Shown: positions 49,738 through 57,245 of the stretch, piece after piece
Layout: each line of letters starts with the position of its first letter
How positions within the stretch are numbered: the stretch's first letter is position 1
Source of the DNA: Dyella flagellata
GTDB lineage: Bacteria > Pseudomonadota > Gammaproteobacteria > Xanthomonadales > Rhodanobacteraceae
DNA length: 64,000 nt
Reading direction: 5' to 3'
NCBI RefSeq assembly: GCF_030160275.1
Contig: NZ_BSOA01000044.1
Location: 124,001 to 188,000, forward strand
Notes under the pieces: model-generated
Databases searched by the model: none
Seen by the model: only the letters and a program-made list of their open reading frames with translations
What the model was told of the DNA's origin: nothing
Made by a program: the position numbers and the translations under genes

Positions 49738-51843
49738 TCAAACCGCCTCGGACTCTTCCGCATCACGCCGCGGCCCTGCCTTGCGCAGCAGCTTCTCCAA
49801 CTCTTCGCTGGTTTCGTCGCTCGCCGCTTCCGGACAGATAAAGGGATACTCCCGATCGTCGATGATCGGTTCGATGCCGAAGAAATCGTTGAGTACCGAT
49901 TCCGACGTGCAATAGGCGCCTTCTACCCAGGCCTGGTCGTTCGAATATGCCTCGCCGACAATGAAGATGTCGGCATCGGCACCTTGAATCAGCTGCGAAG
50001 GTTTGCGGATCTTGCGCTGCACATCGCCCACATCGAAATGCGGCGCCCATTCGTGGTAGCCGGCGTTGAACGGGGGCAGCGACCAATCCATGTAGGCGGC
50101 CTCGAGTGGCTCGGGCACGGCGGTGTAATCGGAGTTCGGGCCGAAATGGAGTTCCGCCAGCATTTTGCGTAGCATTTTCACCATCCGCTTGGGCACCTTG
50201 CGCGGACCTTCCAGCGGCTGGGTATCCTGTGAAATCGGGATTTCGCGCTGATGCTTGGGGCCTAGTTCCAGCTCTTGCCAGAACGCGGTGTTGTCCTCGT
50301 CGTCATAGCTGGCCAGGATGCCGTAGATGGGTTTCCGCTTGGGCTCGATCGCGTTATTGCCGAAATACACCACCATGCGTATGGGCGAGTTGCTCACGCT
50401 CGGGCCGATGGTGTTGTTGCGCGAAACGACGGCCAACTGCTTGGTTTGCGCAATGCTGAGCGCCTGCTCGGTGATGTTCTCGATCGCGCCCACCATCTCC
50501 TCCACGGAGGTATAAGGCACGTCGATCAATGTCTGTATCGCTTTCATCGTAGCGGCAGGGAACTTCAGCGTGCGCAACGCGGCTATCGTTTGCGGAGTGA
50601 TGGTGTAGCCGACGATTTGGGCGGGATAAGGCGCGGGGCTGGCAATGTCCGGAGCCCACCATGGCTGGTCGAAGAACATGCCCACCTTGTACGAGGGCTG
50701 CATGATCGTCGATTCCAGGTACAGGTTCACCTTCTCGTGGTTCAGTACATCCACCTCGCCCTGTGCCGGCGCACGAAAACGCGTGGCCTGCGCCACCAGG
50801 TCGATCGCTGCGCGCGGCATCGCCATCCATGCAGCATCGGCTTCGCGCGAGCCGGCGGCGATGTTGGGGTTGCTTCGCTCCGCATAAGTAAACAACGCCT
50901 TGCCGGCTTTCCAAAGGATCGAATGCAGGCGCGTATCGGGGTGATAGCGAAACTCGACGCCCTTGGCCTTGGCGAGTTTTACGATCTCGTCGAACAGGCC
51001 GTTGAACATGCCCGAGTAGCCGATCGACAGCGTGCGGTACTGGCTGCCGGGCGCGAATTCGTTGTTGATGTTGAATGAAACACCGGCGTGGGTGTTGATG
51101 ACGTTGGAACTGTAGCCGTTGCCGTCGGCGGCATAATCGAAGCCTTCCGCCCCCAGCTGATCGTAGAGCAGGTTCCAGTAGCCGATGTCCTTGAGGTAGT
51201 CGCCTTGCTGGAACACGCTGGCTGCCGGCAGCTGCGCGGTGATCCTTCCGTTCTGGTAAAAGCGGCACCAGTCGCGGCGGGTGAATTGATCCCACGGCTT
51301 GGTGGTCGCCAGATCCTGCACGGTGGTGAAGCCCTGGTCGGGGGTAGTGGATGCGCCGAAGTTGTTCACCGTGTACGGCGCGGGAGTGTTCGACCCGATG
51401 TTGTTGAGATAGAAGTTCCGCGAGCGCAGGTAGAACAGCTGATTATTGGTGACGTTGAACGGCACCGAGTATTTTTCCAGACCGAGCATCGAGATCACCG
51501 CCGACACCACGCGGTGGCCCGGCGCCAGGCCGTTGTTCGGGTCCGGAAACTCCTTGGTCGGTGCGCTGTTCCAGTAGGAGTAGCGCATGCCGCCCAGTTC
51601 GACGTACGAATCGGTCTTGTCGTTGTTGTAATGCCAGGTACAGACGCGAGCACCGGCTGCACGGGTGCCCTGGTGACGCTTGGAGAAGTCATAGCGACCC
51701 CAGTCGTACAGCTCCAGAACATCGCCCTTCTTCAGCTGTTTGGAGGCAAGTTTACTTTTCTTGCATTGGCCGTTCAGCAGCCGCCAGGCGGTGTAGAGGC
51801 CGGCGGCACCGGCACCGAAGATCGAGTAGGTTTTTTGCGTCAT
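49738..51843 (-). CDS. FAD-dependent amine / L-amino-acid oxidase-like protein
   Basis: 701-residue flavoprotein of the amine-oxidase superfamily. The dinucleotide motif is GAGAAG (10-15). The flavin-contact region VELGGMRYSYW matches the Glu-x-Gly-Gly motif of the family, and the C-terminal FAD motif reads VGEAYSNDQAWVEGA. It is longer than simple monoamine oxidases, with a helical C-terminus. Likely oxidises an amino acid or amine to an imine, then keto acid or aldehyde, with hydrogen peroxide. Substrate unknown. ATG 51843 follows GAGGG. No signal peptide, so cytoplasmic. It is 31 bases downstream of the keto-acid decarboxylase, giving a probable two-step pathway. Confidence 0.78.
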   Translation of the reverse strand: MTQKTYSIFGAGAAGLYTAWRLLNGQCKKSKLASKQLKKGDVLELYDWGRYDFSKRHQGTRAAGARVCTWHYNNDKTDSYVELGGMRYSYWNSAPTKEFPDPNNGLAPGHRVVSAVISMLGLEKYSVPFNVTNNQLFYLRSRNFYLNNIGSNTPAPYTVNNFGASTTPDQGFTTVQDLATTKPWDQFTRRDWCRFYQNGRITAQLPAASVFQQGDYLKDIGYWNLLYDQLGAEGFDYAADGNGYSSNVINTHAGVSFNINNEFAPGSQYRTLSIGYSGMFNGLFDEIVKLAKAKGVEFRYHPDTRLHSILWKAGKALFTYAERSNPNIAAGSREADAAWMAMPRAAIDLVAQATRFRAPAQGEVDVLNHEKVNLYLESTIMQPSYKVGMFFDQPWWAPDIASPAPYPAQIVGYTITPQTIAALRTLKFPAATMKAIQTLIDVPYTSVEEMVGAIENITEQALSIAQTKQLAVVSRNNTIGPSVSNSPIRMVVYFGNNAIEPKRKPIYGILASYDDEDNTAFWQELELGPKHQREIPISQDTQPLEGPRKVPKRMVKMLRKMLAELHFGPNSDYTAVPEPLEAAYMDWSLPPFNAGYHEWAPHFDVGDVQRKIRKPSQLIQGADADIFIVGEAYSNDQAWVEGAYCTSESVLNDFFGIEPIIDDREYPFICPEAASDETSEELEKLLRKAGPRRDAEESEAV

Positions 51844-51874
51844 GATCGAGCCCTCGGAAAGAGGAACGGGTGTT

Positions 51875-53638
51875 TCATTCGCTGCCGAGGCGATACATCT
51901 GGCCGGGCAGATCCTTTTGCGGTATGACAACTTCGACTAGCACGGGCTTGTCTTTGATCGCAGCGATGCGGGGCAGCTCGGCCTTCAGCGCGTCGACCGT
52001 TTCCACCCGGATGCCTTCGGCGCCGAAAGCTTTGGCCAGCGCGAGGTAGTCCCAACCGGGCAGGATGTCGAAGGCGTCGAAGCGGTGCTTCGGGCCGGGT
52101 CGGAACGCGGCCATGTCCACGTAGACCTGTTCGATGGCGTAAACCTGGTTGCTCATGACGAAAATCACCGCGTTGAGCCTATTGCGGGCCAGCGTGGACA
52201 GCGACTGGCAAACCATCATGAAGCCGCCGTCGCCGGCTACGGTCCAGGCGCGCTTGCCGCTGCCCAGTTGTGCGCCGGCTGCGGCGCCGGTCTCGAAGCC
52301 GATGCATTGCCACGCAGCCGATGCGATGAAGCTGCCCTGCGACAGGCCGTAGCAATTGGTGGCGACATACATCGCCGAACTGACGCCATAGGTCATCACG
52401 ATGTCTTTCAGCAGTTTATGGTCCTGCAGGAATTTCATCGTGTGTTCGAAGAAGCGATTGTAGGTAATGACTTGCGACTTGGCGTCGTAGGCCGGGTCGG
52501 AATTGCCGGCCCACGGCTGTGGGTATTTCGGCTGCGGCGGCGCCTTGGCCTTGATCGGATAGGCGTCGCTCGCCTTGAACTTCGCCAGCAGGGCCTGCAT
52601 GAAATCCTGCATCGTCACATCACCGTATTTGAAATAGCCGGCACGGATGCCGGCCGTATCGGCCAATACCATGTCGGCGTATTTGCTCTCGATGAAGACG
52701 AGATAGTCGTCGGTAAGGATGGTGCCCAGGGTCAGCACGCAATCGGAAGCCTGGACGACTTCGCGTACCGATTCGATCGACGCGGCATCGGAGTAAGTTC
52801 CGATGAACTTGTCGCCCTTCTCGTCCAGCACGGTCTTGCCGAGCGAAGTGGTGGTGTAGAGAAATCCGCTGGCGTCGATGATCTGCTGCAGCAACTCTGA
52901 CAGGCCAAAGCGCAGGATCTCCACACCGGCAAAGATCAACGGCTGCTTCGCCTGCGTGATCTGCGTCCAGGCCTGATCCACCGCGTTACGTAGCGCCAGC
53001 TCCGGGCTGTGGGTAACGCGTGGTTTGAGCGCTGTCTTGGGCGGGCGCGAACACGGCTGGCCCCAGACTTCCTTGTAGCAGGCGATATACACGGGGCGCT
53101 TTTGGGTGATCGCATCGATCAGCAATTCGTCGATTTGTTCGGCGGCGCCCACATTGGTGCTGAGCGTGATTGCCCTGACCGTCACGTTCTCGTAGACCTT
53201 CCGATCCGCATCGAGGTCGCCGGTGGAATGATGAAACAACACGTCATACATGTCGGTGATATCGCGCATGTCGGCGCCTGGCGTGGCGCTGATCACCACG
53301 ATCGGGCTACGCTCGACCCACGCGCCGGCGATGGCGTTGAGCGCGCTGTAGGTACTCACACCAAATTGCAACGAAACCGCTGCAAGGCCGCGGGTGCGCG
53401 CATATGCATCGGCGGCGTAAGCGGCATCCAATTCATTGATCGCGCCGATCGTGTTGATGCCGTCGAAATGCTCCAGTGCCTGGGTGAAGTGCTTCACATA
53501 ATCGCCGGGAATCTGGAAAACGTCGGTGACGTTGAGCTGCTTGAGGCGGGTGAGCAGGTAGTCGGCGACGGTGAAGCCGGTACCGGCGGCCGGCCCTGCG
53601 GCGAAGAGCGACTTCTTCGAGAGGGCGCTGTGTGTCAT
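51875..53638 (-). CDS. thiamine-diphosphate-dependent 2-keto-acid decarboxylase
   Basis: 587-residue enzyme of the pyruvate/indolepyruvate/phenylpyruvate decarboxylase family. The catalytic Glu69 is in AINELDAAYAADAYAR. The His-His pair (136, 137) in VLFHHSTG is present, as in true decarboxylases. The cofactor motif is GDGGFMMVCQSLSTLARN, followed by NQVYAIEQV with the second catalytic Glu. It should turn a 2-keto acid into an aldehyde. Indolepyruvate or phenylpyruvate are plausible substrates; pyruvate is not excluded. AGGGGAA lies before ATG 53638. It is transcribed first, followed by the oxidase, which would supply the keto acid. Confidence 0.85.
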   Translation of the reverse strand: MTHSALSKKSLFAAGPAAGTGFTVADYLLTRLKQLNVTDVFQIPGDYVKHFTQALEHFDGINTIGAINELDAAYAADAYARTRGLAAVSLQFGVSTYSALNAIAGAWVERSPIVVISATPGADMRDITDMYDVLFHHSTGDLDADRKVYENVTVRAITLSTNVGAAEQIDELLIDAITQKRPVYIACYKEVWGQPCSRPPKTALKPRVTHSPELALRNAVDQAWTQITQAKQPLIFAGVEILRFGLSELLQQIIDASGFLYTTTSLGKTVLDEKGDKFIGTYSDAASIESVREVVQASDCVLTLGTILTDDYLVFIESKYADMVLADTAGIRAGYFKYGDVTMQDFMQALLAKFKASDAYPIKAKAPPQPKYPQPWAGNSDPAYDAKSQVITYNRFFEHTMKFLQDHKLLKDIVMTYGVSSAMYVATNCYGLSQGSFIASAAWQCIGFETGAAAGAQLGSGKRAWTVAGDGGFMMVCQSLSTLARNRLNAVIFVMSNQVYAIEQVYVDMAAFRPGPKHRFDAFDILPGWDYLALAKAFGAEGIRVETVDALKAELPRIAAIKDKPVLVEVVIPQKDLPGQMYRLGSE

Positions 53639-54389
53639 GGCGATTCCCCTGCCCGGCCCTTACCTCGATCAGCAAAACGGATCAGTTTGAAAGCCACAGC
53701 ATCACTCCTTCAATCAATGAAAGGACTTTCCTGGGCAAGGTGTGCCAGCTACATGCGTCGCGCTTCTATCGAGGACCCATACCGAGCGATTGAACGCAGG
53801 CGAATACCCCGCCCTTCGCCTCATGGCGAGCGGCAGCGCCCACGGCAAGACCTCACCGCTATGCGCAGATCACGCACAGCACCAGGCCACACGCTGAAAC
53901 ACTACTTAAGACGGAAGACGCATCTTTCTGCGTTGCATAAATCCCTGCCCCTGTTTCCTGTAAAAAAACCCCATCACCCGTCACATTGCGCAGACAGGCC
54001 GGCGGAGTGTGCGATCGAATATGTGATGATCATGTCTTTTCGACGTTAGGCTTGCGATAAACACCAAGCCATATTTCTCCAGTAAAACGAGGAGATCTAT
54101 GTGCCTTGCTCAGCATGGCCACTGATCGACCTGGATGGGCAGGCTCCCCATCGGCTTCGCTTTGCGCGAGGAGATAGGCAAGAGCGTTGGACGGCTAATC
54201 AAAATAGGGCCTGGCGCTTTTACCGCACGAAATTTTTTACACAAAGTGATTGCGTACCGATATCATCGCGCACGGCGTATTGGGAGTAACAGGCGCGCCG
54301 CGCGACATGGGTCCTTTGCCTTGGGGGGCACTGACCTTGTCTTAAGCAGCTGAATTCCAAGGGAAATCATTCCAGCAAGGGGGCTAGGA
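53639..54389. other. 750-base region between the decarboxylase and MASE1 genes
   Basis: No gene is supported. It should hold the promoters of the divergent decarboxylase (minus) and MASE1 gene (plus). Near 53.94-54.06 kb it is A/T-richer. At 54098-54124 a ribosome site GAGGAG leads to an eight-codon frame, MCLAQHGH, which might be a leader peptide. Longer small frames (54101-54289, 54135-54353) overlap each other and lack ribosome sites. Confidence 0.5.
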
Positions 54390-56036
54390 ATGTGGAACAG
54401 ACAAGGTTGGTCGATGCTTTGGCAGGTGGCAGTGGTGGTGGGCTATGTGGCCCTCTATACGCTGCTTCGCCCGCTATCGGATGCTCACTGGCAGCTGACG
54501 GCCGGGCTTCGCCTGGGGGCGTTGCTGCTGCTTCCCTATCGCTACTGGATCGCGCTGGCCATCGGTGACACGGTCACCAATGCGTATCAGAGTTACCTCG
54601 ATGCACCCCGATTTGGCGTTCCTTGGGCAATTACCAGTAGCCTGCCCCTAATTGCCTTTGCCATGCCGGTGGTCTGGCTATGCCGGGAGCGGCTGGCCCT
54701 GTTCCCTTCCAGGCGGCTGGTTAACTTTCCCATCCTGCTGCTCTGTGCGCTGCTGGTTTCGGGCATCTGGTCGCTCGTCAAGCAGGCCGCCATTGTGCTG
54801 GCCAAGAATCCGGGCGTCGAAATCACGCCGATGATCTTGGCCTACCTGTTTGTCGGCGCTTATGTCGCCCTGCTGACAACCATTCCCTGGGTGGTCATCG
54901 CCAAGCTTGATTACCACTCGGGTACGCCGTGGAAGCGGCTGCGCGGGTTCATGCGCGGCTCTTTGATGCTGGAGACGGCCGGCCTGCTGATACCGATGCA
55001 GCTCATCTTGTCCTGGCTCGCCTTCCACGGCGACTGGGACAAGCCGGTCTACTGCCTTTTCATGTTCATGCCGGTCGCCTGGTTGACACTCAAGCATGGC
55101 TGGCGTGCCGCGGTGCTCGGCGGAACGTTCGTGGTTGCCTGCATCTGCGTGTTGATGAACTACGGCACGCCGGACCCGATGGTCTTGCAAGTCCAGGCCA
55201 TCATCGCCTTCGCCATCACATGCCTCATTGCGATGGGCGTGCGCATCTCCGCCATGCATCAGCGGGAGGAACGGCAACGCATCGACGTCAAACAAGCGAT
55301 GCGGCTGGCCAGGCAGAGCCTTTACGTGGGCGAGATGCGCCTGCGCCAGGCCTCCGAAACCCTGGAACACGTCAGCGGCGAGATGCAGGTCAGCCAGAAT
55401 CGCCTGCTCCATCGTTTCCAGACGATGCTGCCGGCCAACGAAAGCCGGATGTATTCCAATCAGGTCGCCACGCTGCGAGAAAAGGTGCAGCAAATCGCCA
55501 GCGCCATGCACCCCATTGCCTGGCGGCGCAAGGATTTACCCGCAGCGCTGCGCGAGAACATCGGCGATGCGTTGAATGCATCGGGCATCACCTACAGCTA
55601 TCAAATCAAGGGCCTCGGCTTCGGCTTCGGCATGCACTCCTCGGACCTGCATACCGCGATTTACCGGTTGGCGTGCGAGTCGGTGGTCTACGTTTGCGCA
55701 CATATGCGCTGCTCTCACCTCCGCCTGACCTTGCGCGGCGTTCAGATCGCCGATCATCGCCTGGTCGTGCTGCGCGTCGAAGGGGCCTTGGGCTCTCCCG
55801 TCATCGGCGATCTGCTGTTTGAAGAAATCCCAAGCGACCGGCTGGCCCAGAAGCTGGGAGCCACCGGGCTGGAACTGGTCGAACTGAAGGATCACGCAAG
55901 CTTGTTCAACGGCGAGCTGCACACCCGCATCAAGGGCGACAAATTGCGCCTTACGTTCCTGCTGCGGGATATCCCGGAAATGGAGCAGGAGCGCTTGTCC
56001 ACGCTCGCCGCCCCAATGCGCCTATGGGCTCATTAA
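54390..56036 (+). CDS. MASE1-domain sensor with degenerate NarX-type kinase module
   Basis: 548-residue inner-membrane protein. About eight helices at 10-300 form a MASE1-type sensor (VAVVVGYVALYTLLRPLSDA, LRLGALLLLPYRYWIALAIG). A helical region follows (ERQRIDVKQAMRLARQSLYV), then a C-terminal module at about 385-540. The latter resembles the ATP-binding domain of NarX-like kinases: AIYRLACESVVYVCAHM has the N-box Glu but Tyr replaces the Asn, and there is no DxGxG motif. KLGATGLELVELKDHASLFN resembles the second glycine box. No HisKA_3 phospho-acceptor is visible. It is probably not a catalytic kinase. GGGGGCTAGGA precedes ATG 54390. Stop is five bases before the repeat. Confidence 0.75.
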   Translation: MWNRQGWSMLWQVAVVVGYVALYTLLRPLSDAHWQLTAGLRLGALLLLPYRYWIALAIGDTVTNAYQSYLDAPRFGVPWAITSSLPLIAFAMPVVWLCRERLALFPSRRLVNFPILLLCALLVSGIWSLVKQAAIVLAKNPGVEITPMILAYLFVGAYVALLTTIPWVVIAKLDYHSGTPWKRLRGFMRGSLMLETAGLLIPMQLILSWLAFHGDWDKPVYCLFMFMPVAWLTLKHGWRAAVLGGTFVVACICVLMNYGTPDPMVLQVQAIIAFAITCLIAMGVRISAMHQREERQRIDVKQAMRLARQSLYVGEMRLRQASETLEHVSGEMQVSQNRLLHRFQTMLPANESRMYSNQVATLREKVQQIASAMHPIAWRRKDLPAALRENIGDALNASGITYSYQIKGLGFGFGMHSSDLHTAIYRLACESVVYVCAHMRCSHLRLTLRGVQIADHRLVVLRVEGALGSPVIGDLLFEEIPSDRLAQKLGATGLELVELKDHASLFNGELHTRIKGDKLRLTFLLRDIPEMEQERLSTLAAPMRLWAH

Positions 56037-56040
56037 CCGC

Positions 56041-56066
56041 GCGTAGGCTGGGATGAAAATCCCAGC
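56041..56066. repeat. single REP-like unit between convergent stops
   Basis: One unit (GCGTAGGCTGGGATGA, then AAATCCCAGC) fills the gap between the MASE1 stop at 56036 and the small gene stop at 56068. The inverted partner is absent. Confidence 0.85.
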
Positions 56067-56067
56067 A

Positions 56068-56367
56068 TCACGCATTGGCAAGAGTATGAAACGGTTTGGG
56101 CGGCGCCGTGCCCTCCGCCGGCAAGGCGCCGATCGCCATGTCCCGCGCGGTACGCGCAAGTATCACGCCCCTGACAAAGGCCTCCTTGGCCGGGCCAGGA
56201 TTATCCGGCGCCTGGACTACGGCGAGAAAAAACGTGTCATACAGGCTGCGCAGCTTCTCGGCGTAGGCATCGCTGATGATGTCGGCATCGGCCCTGGATG
56301 TGTTCGGCATTACCTGCTCCGCATTGGCGATAACGCAGGACTTATACACCAGCCATGCTCTTTTCAT
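56068..56367 (-). CDS. small hypothetical protein, 99 residues
   Basis: Not recognised. ATG 56367 has a GAGGGG ribosome site upstream. The protein begins MKRAWLVYKSCVIANAEQVM and has a helical middle (IISDAYAEKLRSLYDTFFLA) and an Ala/Pro-rich end. No signal peptide or membrane helix is convincing. The stop abuts the REP unit. Codon use and length look coding. Its partner, the lipoprotein gene, lies upstream on the same strand with a palindrome between them. Confidence 0.6.
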   Translation of the reverse strand: MKRAWLVYKSCVIANAEQVMPNTSRADADIISDAYAEKLRSLYDTFFLAVVQAPDNPGPAKEAFVRGVILARTARDMAIGALPAEGTAPPKPFHTLANA

Positions 56368-56404
56368 GCGACTTTGCCCCCTCGCCTCTCTCCTCCGGGA
56401 AGAG

Positions 56405-56438
56405 CGCGGATGCTGGGATGATAATCCCAGCATCCGCG
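56405..56438. repeat. REP-like palindrome, variant CGCGGATGCTGGGAT
   Basis: A perfect palindrome with 15-base arms (56405-56419, 56424-56438) and loop GATA. The core TGCTGGGAT/ATCCCAGCA matches the family, but the outer part differs (GCGGATGC for GCGTAGGC). It lies between the small gene's start and the lipoprotein stop. Confidence 0.8.
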
Positions 56439-56458
56439 TGGTGACGGGCCCGAGTGCT

Positions 56459-56884
56459 TCAGTTCTGTCCCGGCATCGTCTTGAGCTGCTTGTCCACATC
56501 GCCGCTGTTGAGGTTGCCCAGATCGCTCGGCCACTTATTGCCATTGCCCGTCGAGCCCGTCAAGGAACGGACGAAGTGCCCGTTCTGATCGAAGACGAGC
56601 ATGGTGGAAAACGTCTTTACCACGCGCTTGGGGATCTTCGTGCCGGTGGTCGGAGTGCCGTCGTCCGCCAATTCCTCATGCTTGCTCAGGTATTGCAATT
56701 GCTGGCCGCCATCGGCGGTGCGCGCGACCAGCAACGGCTGGCCCAAGGCAGCCTCGGCCTGGGCGATGGTCGTCACGCCCGGCTGGAATGATGCGATCGT
56801 AGTCGCATCGACCTTGGTCTCGGAGGTGGTGGCACAACCTGCAAGCAATACCGCAGCCATGACAGCTGCAACAGCCTTGTTCAT
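56459..56884 (-). CDS. outer-membrane lipoprotein, BamE/SmpA-like fold
   Basis: 141-residue lipoprotein. The signal MNKAVAAVMAAVLLAGC ends in lipobox LAGC, Cys17. The mature part has SFQPGVTTIAQAEAALGQP, the SmpA/OmlA-type entry (xPGxTxxxVxxxLGxP), then a beta-rich end (MLVFDQNGHFVRSLTG). It is not the canonical BamE by sequence, and is a paralogue or related stress lipoprotein. ATG 56884 follows GGGGAG. Monocistronic or with the small gene downstream. Confidence 0.78.
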   Translation of the reverse strand: MNKAVAAVMAAVLLAGCATTSETKVDATTIASFQPGVTTIAQAEAALGQPLLVARTADGGQQLQYLSKHEELADDGTPTTGTKIPKRVVKTFSTMLVFDQNGHFVRSLTGSTGNGNKWPSDLGNLNSGDVDKQLKTMPGQN

Positions 56885-57245
56885 CTTTACTCCCCTTATC
56901 TTCCTGCGATGAATTCCTGAGTCGATCATGCTCGGCCAAAGCCGAGCAGCCGCGCGCATGTATGAAGTCATGCAAGTAAACCAATAATCCCGCGTAGTTC
57001 AAAAATCGAGAGCCAATTCCCGCAAAAATTTGCTTGCAGCAGGCTTGGGGATGGTCATGGAGGCGCGGGCGGCGGCCACGGCGGGACCTTCCACGACCCG
57101 CGCGAGGGCCGGTAAAGCTATCAAGGATTTAGCCGATACATTGACAAAGCCACGGCAGCAATGTCTTTATTAGCCAAAAGGGGTTCACGTTGCCTGCACT
57201 CCACATACCCACTGATAGGTGAGCCATAACGGCAGATTGGTGGCC
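56885..57245. other. divergent upstream region of lipoprotein and GGDEF-EAL genes
   Basis: 361 bases. A hairpin GCTCGGC-CAAA-GCCGAGC lies at 56930-56947, in the lipoprotein leader. A perfect TTGACA at 57141-57146 has only a poor -10 18 bases downstream (CTTTAT). No gene is seen. Confidence 0.5.

Noticed and set aside
54101-54353. Two overlapping small frames in the gap before the MASE1 gene
   Set aside because: They overlap in different frames, lack ribosome sites and have random-looking composition.
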